This document shows positions 7,254 through 11,831 of a stretch of 11,831 bases of DNA, one piece after another; position 1 is the first letter of the stretch; each line of letters starts with the position of its first letter. The translations under genes were made by a program, and so were the position numbers. The notes under the pieces were generated by a model. The model was not told where the DNA came from and searched no databases. It saw only the letters and a program-made list of their open reading frames with translations. Location of the stretch: assembly GCA_964392175.1 (NCBI GenBank), contig CAYMOJ010000043.1:1-11831 (forward strand). Direction: 5' to 3'. This DNA is from Firm-04 sp964392175. GTDB taxonomy: Bacteria > Bacillota > Clostridia > Oscillospirales > Ruminococcaceae.

Positions 7254-8966
7254 TCAGGGCACAACATCCCGTCCAAGATCCAGCGTGTAGATCCATTGAA
7301 TGCAATCGCCATCAGCAAGGGGCACCTGCCCACACCCAACCGAAGCAGACTCGCCATTGACCAAAAACACCCATCCTGAAAGTGCACCATAATCAAACTC
7401 GTACAGATTAGCAATCCCTCGCACATAAGCAAGGGTATCAGAACCGTCGATCTCCACCTGCAATTGATACTGTTTGCAAGCCTGTTGCAGTGCATCCAGC
7501 ACAGTATCTCCCTGTTCAAAATAGAGCACAGTCGGCGAAAGAATATTGCCATCATCGGGCAGCGCAGGATGTTGATTTTCTTCGGGCAACAGATCACAGC
7601 AAATAGAGAATGTCACACTTCCCACGGAATCAGGATGCGTATTGGTGTCTTGATAATGCTGCTTGGGCGATTCAATACGGATCAGACACACCACGGCAAT
7701 CAGCAATGCTGCGATTAGCCCCACCGCAATATAATACGAAAAATGTCGCCGATGATGCTTCATCAACACCAGTACGGCAATGGCAGATGCAACCAAAATG
7801 GCAGCAGTCAGCACCCATTTCAGCAGATAAGGTGCTGGCTTCCATGGAAACGCAAGCTGGTCAGTGAGGGTAGTAGTCGTCGTCGTGGTTTCAACATCGG
7901 ATGTGGTTTCTGTCACGATGTTCTCTGAGAAGGCAACCCCTGAGGCACTGGTCGTTGTTATATCAGCATTTGTATATGTGGTGGTTGTCGTCGTTGTCAA
8001 TTGCGAAACCGTAGATTCCTCGGGCAGAGAGATGGCATCGGCAAAGTGGTAAAAATCGCCCTGCCCTGATTGCAACATCTCATACGCCACCAGAGCAAGA
8101 TACACCTGTACTGTGGCGATCTTGTTCGCTTCACCATCAATGGTATGCGAAAACATTCCAGCTGAAGTAGAAAATTCTTGCATGAATGTATATAGATCGC
8201 AATATTTGATGAATCTCTCATCCTGCAGCGCGTCAATACCCAGTACCGAAAGCGCGATCCAGACCTGTGCAGCACTCTCGGGATTCGGTGTGCCATAGCT
8301 TTGATAGCCACCGTTTTCCAGTTGTTCCTCTGAAAGATAATCCAAAGCTCTTGCAATGGCAGATGCAATCTCTGCATCCTCCTGATGCGGTGCAAGTGCC
8401 TGTAGCGTCATCGCTGTTACATCCACATCGGCCTTGCTACCGGTAACCGTCCAACCTCCGTCTGCAAGCTGCATGGAAAGAATCTGTGCTATGGTTTCTT
8501 CGCTTGATTTGGCGCAAGGCACACCATTATTTTGCAAATGCAGACCGTATACCCAGCTCATCAGCCCCTGCTGCCCAATGGTTTCATCCAGCAATGTACG
8601 CAGAGCATTGACTTTATCGGGTGCCACTGCAAGATAGCTGAGCGCACTTCTTTGCCGTGCAACTGCATTGCTACTATCCTTTGCAATGACATCCCGCAGT
8701 GCAGTTTCGCAAGCAGAAAAATCATATGGGGTATTGCTATGGGAGAGTGCCATAATATACCAGTCCGTGCCGCTGCTGCCAGCGGTGGCAGCCAATGGCT
8801 CATCGAGCCATTGCTGCACCGAAACCGCGCCACTCTGTTCCAGCTGTGCCGCCAGAATACGATTCGCGGTTTCGGTGCAGTCAGCGGCACGGACACCCCA
8901 GGGCATACAGCAACTCCATAGCAACACGGTAAACAATATTGCAAATGCCCTCGCAGGTGCTCTCAC
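7254..8966 (-). CDS. Transcobalamin-like membrane protein: helical barrel repeats, TM hairpin, DUF4430 domain
   Basis: A 570-residue exported protein. Residues 1-28 look like a signal peptide (hydrophobic core, VRA-AD cleavage site; LWSC at 16-19 is a poor lipobox). Residues about 30-310 hold helical repeats of the prenyltransferase/squalene-cyclase type: QLADGGW at 166 followed by DVDVTAMTLQAL, QLENGGY at 215 followed by ESAAQVWIALSVLG, and a weaker copy at 267-296. Such alpha6/alpha6 barrels include the alpha domain of transcobalamin and intrinsic factor. A threonine-rich linker (323-368) leads to two membrane helices (about 382-402 and 411-430) and a C-terminal DUF4430-like beta-grasp domain (448-563) with DTVLDALQQA, SGWVFLVNG and LADGDCIQWIY; DUF4430 resembles the transcobalamin beta domain. 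Both large domains should face outward. The GTG start overlaps the preceding TGA by 4 bp and follows GGAG. Function is inferred as corrinoid capture beside the ECF importer; no binding residues are proven. Confidence 0.8.
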   Translation of the reverse strand: MRAPARAFAILFTVLLWSCCMPWGVRAADCTETANRILAAQLEQSGAVSVQQWLDEPLAATAGSSGTDWYIMALSHSNTPYDFSACETALRDVIAKDSSNAVARQRSALSYLAVAPDKVNALRTLLDETIGQQGLMSWVYGLHLQNNGVPCAKSSEETIAQILSMQLADGGWTVTGSKADVDVTAMTLQALAPHQEDAEIASAIARALDYLSEEQLENGGYQSYGTPNPESAAQVWIALSVLGIDALQDERFIKYCDLYTFMQEFSTSAGMFSHTIDGEANKIATVQVYLALVAYEMLQSGQGDFYHFADAISLPEESTVSQLTTTTTTTYTNADITTTSASGVAFSENIVTETTSDVETTTTTTTLTDQLAFPWKPAPYLLKWVLTAAILVASAIAVLVLMKHHRRHFSYYIAVGLIAALLIAVVCLIRIESPKQHYQDTNTHPDSVGSVTFSICCDLLPEENQHPALPDDGNILSPTVLYFEQGDTVLDALQQACKQYQLQVEIDGSDTLAYVRGIANLYEFDYGALSGWVFLVNGESASVGCGQVPLADGDCIQWIYTLDLGRDVVP

Positions 8967-9775
8967 GAATGCTTTCTCCGTGTCACCATAGCTGTTAGTG
9001 CTGCGCCCACAAGCAACAGTGCAGTCACAGGCGATGCATCACCTGCATCCACCGCAGATGCAGCAGTCGTTGTGGTTGTATTTCCTGCAACAATTACCTT
9101 GCAGCAAGGCGGTACCAGAGTCTGTGTGTCTGAAACTGCACTGATGATATGCTCACCAGCATCAGCCAGCGAAATCTGCACCACACCGTCAGCATTGGTC
9201 TTGTATGCACTTGCATTACCGTCAATGAGGATAGTTGCATCTGCTACCGGAATCGTAACGGGATTCCAGTTTTCATCATAGCTTGCCGCCGAAAGCGTCA
9301 AGGTCAGCGCATCTCCGCTTTGGATCTCTGTTGCCTGCACATCAAAAAAGCAATAGGTATCAGAATATGTTGTGGTATCCGTATACACAAACGCGTTGAT
9401 ACGATCACCATCGGTCACCACATCCGCCAAACTCATGGCAGATACATCATTGTGATAATATCCATAGCTTCCACCATTTTCGCAGCCCCACAGCTTGGTC
9501 ATACTCAAACCATAATCTGTCTGCTCTGCGCCATAGCCTGCCGTGCCATCCGTATAATACGCCTCATGCGCCAAATACAGTACATCGTGAATGGTCAACG
9601 CACCATCGGCATCGATATCATGTACTGTAATTTCGCTCTGCGTCAATGCAAGATTGCCCTCGCTATCCGCAATGGTTACGGTCACGGTGGGGGCATCGGC
9701 CGCCGATGCTGCCATTGCTCCCGCAGAGAGCGTTGCTGCCATCAACAGTGTGGTCATAATGCTGAATTTCTTCAT
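8963..9775 (-). CDS. Exported surface protein with DUF4430-like domain and C-terminal membrane tail
   Basis: A 270-residue protein with a clear signal peptide (MKKFSIMTTLLMAATLSAGA, cleavage near AMA/ASA at 23-26). Residues 29-145 resemble a DUF4430/transcobalamin-beta-like fold: the helix LTIHDVLYLAHEAYY (60-74) and the strand pair SYGYYHND (103-110) and VVTDGDRINAFVY (119-131) line up with the matching parts of the neighbouring 570-residue protein. A DIDADG calcium-loop-like motif (53-58) sits just before the helix. A second beta-rich, Ig- or CarboxypepD_reg-like domain follows (about 150-229, with DATILIDG and KTNADGVVQISL), then a Thr-rich spacer, a hydrophobic segment (249-264) and RRKHS at the end, as in surface-anchored proteins. 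The start at 9775 is set by GGAGG 8 bases upstream; starting at 9811 would spoil the signal peptide. It probably binds a ligand outside the cell for the ECF transporter, which is an inference. Confidence 0.75.
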   Translation of the reverse strand: MKKFSIMTTLLMAATLSAGAMAASAADAPTVTVTIADSEGNLALTQSEITVHDIDADGALTIHDVLYLAHEAYYTDGTAGYGAEQTDYGLSMTKLWGCENGGSYGYYHNDVSAMSLADVVTDGDRINAFVYTDTTTYSDTYCFFDVQATEIQSGDALTLTLSAASYDENWNPVTIPVADATILIDGNASAYKTNADGVVQISLADAGEHIISAVSDTQTLVPPCCKVIVAGNTTTTTAASAVDAGDASPVTALLLVGAALTAMVTRRKHS

Positions 9776-9807
9776 GTTAGATTTCCTCCATTTTCTTCGT
9801 CTTGGCG

Positions 9808-10068
9808 TCATTCGCCGATATGTTGATCTGCCTTGGTACGCAAGCGTTTTTTCACTGTTTTGTGATGTCGTGTATCCTCTCTGAACGGTTTCAGACCTGC
9901 CTTCTCCAATGCTCTACCCCACGGGCCCAATGCCGCCTTGATACTCGCTACCTGCTGTGGTGCAAAATCATTGCGCTGTGGATACCGCTGTACCCCTTGC
10001 TGATGAAGGAATGCCTGCATCTCACACAGCAATCGGATTGCCTCCTGCTGCTTTGCTGAATCTGCCAA
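9808..10068 (-). CDS. Small protein resembling the homing endonuclease-associated (HNH) repeat
   Basis: An 86-residue basic, soluble protein, first gene after the riboswitch-like leader. The region AIRLLCEMQAFLHQQG (10-25) followed by ASIKAALGPWGRALEKAGL (41-59) fits the pattern of the homing endonuclease-associated repeat: a helix, a short Pro-containing stretch, then 'i...fGsW..al..aGl', a small helical DNA-binding-like module often repeated in phage proteins. The C-terminus is strongly basic (RHHKTVKKRLRTK). There is no nuclease motif. It starts at TTG, supported by AGGCAGGTG 6 bases upstream; no ATG lies in a better place. The gap to the next gene is 32 bp, so it is probably translated as part of the corrinoid operon. 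Its role is unknown; regulation through nucleic acid binding is only a guess. Confidence 0.65.
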   Translation of the reverse strand: MADSAKQQEAIRLLCEMQAFLHQQGVQRYPQRNDFAPQQVASIKAALGPWGRALEKAGLKPFREDTRHHKTVKKRLRTKADQHIGE

Positions 10069-10090
10069 AGTCTACACCTGCCTTGTTCAC

Positions 10091-10139
10091 AAAATCAAAA
10101 ACGCCCTCTATTGTCGTGGCAAACGATCAATAAAGGGCG
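10091..10139 (-). terminator. Intrinsic terminator in the leader (riboswitch expression platform)
   Basis: On the minus strand CGCCCTTTATTG (10139-10128) pairs with CAATAGAGGGCG (10113-10102) in a 12-bp stem with one G-U pair; a further 4 bp (TCGT/ACGA) can form in the loop. TTTTTGATTTT follows at 10101-10091. It lies 23 bp before the first gene and about 190 nt after the predicted transcription start, so it would stop transcription before any gene is read. This is the usual off-switch arrangement of a riboswitch. Confidence 0.9.
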
Positions 10140-10332
10140 CAGCAATTCTACCCTGCAACGCAAAAAGACACTTCTCCCACGTTACAGTTTCGAAAACGGC
10201 TGCACCCTTCATACCCAAAGGTGTCGGCTCTATCGCCGATCTGCCAACAGTCACGGGGAGTATTCCGACTGTAACGGTAATGGCGGTTGCGACGGATTTT
10301 CACCGAACTTCCCTTCCACCGTACTGCTAGAT
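10140..10332 (-). promoter_or_regulatory. Cobalamin riboswitch-like leader RNA
   Basis: The minus-strand leader contains, near its 5' end, GGGAA (10313-10309), then GGTGAAAATCCG (10304-10293), then GCAACCGCC (10290-10282). Order and spacing match the conserved core of cobalamin riboswitches (GGGAA, GGTGnAAnTCC, then GCnnCCnGC). The rest is structured but departs from the consensus: I find no clean B12 box, only a loose candidate starting at AGCC near 10199 and continuing CGAAACTG to about 10185. A 9-bp pairing between 10276-10268 and 10188-10180 could close a large domain. The leader ends in the terminator at 10139-10091. Genes downstream fit corrinoid uptake, so ligand-bound RNA probably causes termination. 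An FMN riboswitch was considered and judged less likely. Confidence 0.65.
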
Positions 10333-10338
10333 GATGCT

Positions 10339-10367
10339 ATCTTACCATATTTGTCCGAAAATGTCAA
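10339..10367 (-). promoter_or_regulatory. Sigma-A promoter of the corrinoid-uptake operon
   Basis: On the minus strand TTGACA (10367-10362) is followed after exactly 17 bases by TAAGAT (10344-10339). The -35 is perfect and the -10 differs from TATAAT at two positions. Transcription should begin near 10332, about 20 nt before the GGGAA of the riboswitch core. The 67 bases between this promoter and the rpsR terminator show no other feature. Confidence 0.88.
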
Positions 10368-10434
10368 GTACAGCGTCACAATAAAAATGCACTGTATGCA
10401 TCGGCGTGCGCTGCAACAGCAAATGCAACATACG

Positions 10435-10471
10435 AAAAAAGACCGAAACGAACAGCTCGTTTCGGTCTTTT
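10435..10471 (-). terminator. Intrinsic terminator of the rpsF-ssb-rpsR operon
   Basis: A perfect 15-bp inverted repeat: minus-strand AAAAGACCGAAACGA (10471-10457) pairs with TCGTTTCGGTCTTTT (10451-10437) around a 5-base loop, ending in a run of six T. It starts 15 bp past the rpsR stop, and no rplI gene follows in this operon. Confidence 0.95.
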
Positions 10472-10486
10472 GAAAAAGGCAAAGAA

Positions 10487-10735
10487 TCAATCAGCGGTGT
10501 AAGGCAGCAGGGCAACATATCTTGCTCTCTTGATTGCTGCGGTCAGGGCACGCTGATGATATGCGCAAGTACCGGTAACGCGGCGGGGCAGAATCTTTGC
10601 ACGCTCGGTCATGCACTTCTTCAGGCGATTGATATCCTTGTAATCGATGTTCTGCACCTTATCCACGCAGAACATACAAACCTTCTTGCGGGGGCGCTTG
10701 CCACCGCGAGGACTTCTCTCATGATCCATAGCCAT
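10487..10735 (-). CDS. rpsR: Small ribosomal subunit protein bS18
   Basis: An 82-residue basic protein of the 30S platform that pairs with bS6. The sequence is recognisable throughout: GGKRPRKKVCMFC, then IDYKDINRLKKCMTERAKILPRRVTG, then CAYHQRALTAAIKRARYVALLPY. Cys20, Cys23, Cys41 and Cys57 make it the cysteine-rich (C+) zinc-binding form. The start was chosen at the ATG 8 bases after GGAGG; the ATG two codons earlier is too close to that site, and the longest open frame, from 10765, has no site. It is the last gene of the rpsF-ssb-rpsR operon, 63 bp after ssb, and is closed by the terminator at 10471-10435. Confidence 0.97.
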   Translation of the reverse strand: MAMDHERSPRGGKRPRKKVCMFCVDKVQNIDYKDINRLKKCMTERAKILPRRVTGTCAYHQRALTAAIKRARYVALLPYTAD

Positions 10736-10798
10736 TGTCATTCCCTCCTTTGCAGGAATCGTCATTGTGGGCGTGCTTCATGCACGCCACATCGTTGC

Positions 10799-11275
10799 TC
10801 AGAACGGCACTTCGCCGTCGCTGAGAATTTCTTCGAACTCGCCAAGGTCGCCGATCTGCAGCGTTTCCTTCGGCTGGGCAGGTGCAGCATTCTGCTGCGC
10901 GCTGTAACCGCCGCCATACCCCTGCTGTGCATATCCGCTTGCGGCAGCACTTTTCTTCGATTCACCAAAAGAAACATTTTCACAAACAACATTCATGGCA
11001 TAATGCTTGACACCGTTATTGTCGGTGTAATTGTTGTTTTGGAGCGTACCCTCCACGATAATCATGCTACCTTTGGTAAAGTAACGCGAAATAAACTCGG
11101 CAGACTGACGCCATGCGATACAATCAATGAAATCTGCCTGACGCTCACCTGTTTCCTTATTTGCGATACGGCGGTCACACGCAACGGAAAAACGGCACAT
11201 TGCAACGCCGGAGGTCGTCTGACGAAACTCTGGGTCACGGGTCAAGCGTCCCATCAAAATCACTTTATTCAGCAT
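10799..11275 (-). CDS. ssb: Single-stranded DNA-binding protein
   Basis: A 158-residue protein that coats single-stranded DNA in replication and repair. The N-terminal OB fold is clear: MLNKVILMGRLTRDPEFRQT, then VACDRR, FIDCIAWRQSAEFI, KGSMIIVEGTLQNNNY and HYAMNVVCENVSF (to about residue 103). A flexible Gly/Gln/Ala-rich linker (about 108-135) leads to an acidic tail ending SDGEVPF, a variant of the usual DDDIPF tip that recruits partner proteins. AAAAGGAGG just upstream fixes the start. It lies between rpsF and rpsR, the standard bacterial arrangement, 33 bp after rpsF. Confidence 0.97.
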   Translation of the reverse strand: MLNKVILMGRLTRDPEFRQTTSGVAMCRFSVACDRRIANKETGERQADFIDCIAWRQSAEFISRYFTKGSMIIVEGTLQNNNYTDNNGVKHYAMNVVCENVSFGESKKSAAASGYAQQGYGGGYSAQQNAAPAQPKETLQIGDLGEFEEILSDGEVPF

Positions 11276-11308
11276 AAAAAAGACCTCCTTTTTGTGGTTG
11301 TGTGGAAA

Positions 11309-11602
11309 TTACTCCTGCACAGTAATCATGGAACGGAGCACACCGTCAGTGATCTGCATAACGCGATCCAGCTCTGCGGGAAAATCGGGAGCTGCGGTGA
11401 ACTTCGCTACGACATAGTAAGCATCGGTTTCGTCGTTAATGGGATATGCGAGCTTGCGCTTGCCCCACTCATCAACCTCACCGAGCGTACCGTTCTTCTC
11501 GATCATATCCTTGAACTTTGCCCACAGGGTCTGAACTGCTTCTTCACCGTTTGCAACGCTCAAAACGATCATCAACTCGTAATTCGCGGTCAGCTTTGCC
11601 AT
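11309..11602 (-). CDS. rpsF: Small ribosomal subunit protein bS6
   Basis: A 97-residue 30S platform protein and partner of bS18. Typical bS6 features are ANYELMIVLSV at the N-terminus, the strand-turn GEVDEWGKRKLAYPIND, YYVVAKFTA, and ELDRVMQITDGVLRSMI near the end. The ATG at 11602 follows AAGGAGGTG with good spacing; the longer open frame back to 11773 runs through the promoter and is rejected. It is the first gene of the operon, with a leader of about 108 nt after the predicted start of transcription. Confidence 0.97.
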   Translation of the reverse strand: MAKLTANYELMIVLSVANGEEAVQTLWAKFKDMIEKNGTLGEVDEWGKRKLAYPINDETDAYYVVAKFTAAPDFPAELDRVMQITDGVLRSMITVQE

Positions 11603-11711
11603 TGTTGATACACCTCCTTCTGGATAAAGCCCGTACCATTGCGATCTGCACGGACAAGGAATCGGCAGAAGCCACAAAGGCACTGCCTTTACAATACGGC
11701 ACAAACCGTAC
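11603..11711 (-). promoter_or_regulatory. Structured 5' leader of rpsF, possible bS6:bS18 autoregulatory site
   Basis: The predicted transcript begins with a small hairpin (TACGG 11710-11706 with CCGTA 11699-11695) and continues with a second, AAAGGCA/TGCCTTT (11690-11676). Many bacteria have an rpsF leader motif bound by the bS6:bS18 pair that shuts down its own operon. I cannot confirm the motif's conserved bulge here by eye, so only the structure and position support the call. Confidence 0.35.
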
Positions 11712-11717
11712 CCTGAC

Positions 11718-11746
11718 ATTATAGCAGGTTTTTTCATAATTGTCAA
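11718..11746 (-). promoter_or_regulatory. Consensus sigma-A promoter of rpsF-ssb-rpsR
   Basis: On the minus strand TTGACA (11746-11741) and TATAAT (11723-11718) are both perfect matches separated by exactly 17 bases, as expected for a strongly expressed ribosomal protein operon. Start of transcription near 11711. Confidence 0.95.
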
Positions 11747-11781
11747 GCTTTTCCCACAGATTTTTCTTTGCAAATTTGTAG

Positions 11782-11790
11782 TGCTACAAT
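11782..11790 (+). promoter_or_regulatory. Possible divergent extended -10 promoter
   Basis: TGCTACAAT has an extended -10 element (TGn before a TATAAT-like hexamer) facing rightward, away from rpsF. The -35 region upstream is only T-rich and has no good match. If real, it would drive a gene beyond the window end. Nothing else is visible in the terminal 85 bases. Confidence 0.3.
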
Positions 11791-11831
11791 AGAAGTGAGA
11801 CCTTAGGGTATAGAAAAAGTGATTGAGATCT

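Noticed and set aside
7860..8000. A low-complexity repeat in the DNA (runs of gtagtcgtcgtcgtgg and gtggttgtcgtcgttg)
   Set aside because: It merely encodes the poly-threonine linker of the transcobalamin-like protein and is not a CRISPR or mobile repeat.
7254..8966. A terpene cyclase or protein prenyltransferase enzyme
   Set aside because: The barrel repeats are similar, but no DxDD or zinc-binding motif is visible and the protein is exported, membrane-tethered and fused to DUF4430.
9600..9625. Type I dockerin in the 270-residue surface protein
   Set aside because: Only one DIDADG loop is present and it sits inside the DUF4430-like fold; a dockerin needs two such repeats, usually at the C-terminus.
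10171..10304. FMN riboswitch as an alternative for the leader (GGTGAAAATCC, GAGCCGAC at 10230-10223, GTGGGAGAAG at 10180-10171)
   Set aside because: Pieces resemble the RFN element, but the GGGAA and GCAACCGCC flanks and their spacing fit cobalamin better, and the operon has no riboflavin link.
10406..11608. A 400-codon plus-strand open frame across rpsR, ssb and rpsF
   Set aside because: It is antisense to three certain genes, crosses their terminator, and its product resembles nothing.

Overview
The window looks like chromosome from an anaerobic, low-to-mid GC Gram-positive bacterium, most likely a gut or rumen Ruminococcus-like member of the Oscillospiraceae. The evidence is strong GGAGG ribosome binding sites, sigma-A type promoters, an rpsF-ssb-rpsR cluster, a soluble multi-subunit [FeFe] hydrogenase, an ECF vitamin transporter, and exported proteins with runs of threonine in their linkers. 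The taxon is inferred from these traits; no rRNA is present.

Region 1 (1-3991, + strand) is the end of a hydrogenase operon: the C-terminus of a NuoE-like [2Fe-2S] subunit (hydC), a NuoF-like flavin/NADH subunit (hydB) and the H-cluster subunit (hydA), closed by a strong intrinsic terminator. The set matches the NAD(P)-linked, electron-bifurcating type that couples NADH and reduced ferredoxin to H2.

Region 2 (4080-10367, - strand) is one operon. It starts at a consensus promoter, runs through a roughly 260-nt structured leader with the core signature of a cobalamin riboswitch and a strong intrinsic terminator, and then encodes six genes: a small homing-endonuclease-repeat-like protein, a surface protein with a DUF4430-like domain, a membrane protein with a helical prenyltransferase/transcobalamin-like domain plus a DUF4430 (transcobalamin beta-domain-like) domain, and the T, fused A-A' and S components of an ECF transporter. 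Most of the genes are coupled by overlaps of a few bases. The simplest reading is a corrinoid capture-and-import system in which surface proteins built from the two domain types of animal transcobalamin/intrinsic factor feed an ECF importer, with synthesis switched off when corrinoid is plentiful. This is the most interesting part of the window. The role is inferred from domains, riboswitch and gene order.

Region 3 (10435-11746, - strand) is the conserved rpsF-ssb-rpsR operon, with a perfect -35/-10 promoter, a structured leader and a perfect hairpin terminator. The last 85 bases are intergenic and may hold a divergent promoter facing out of the window.
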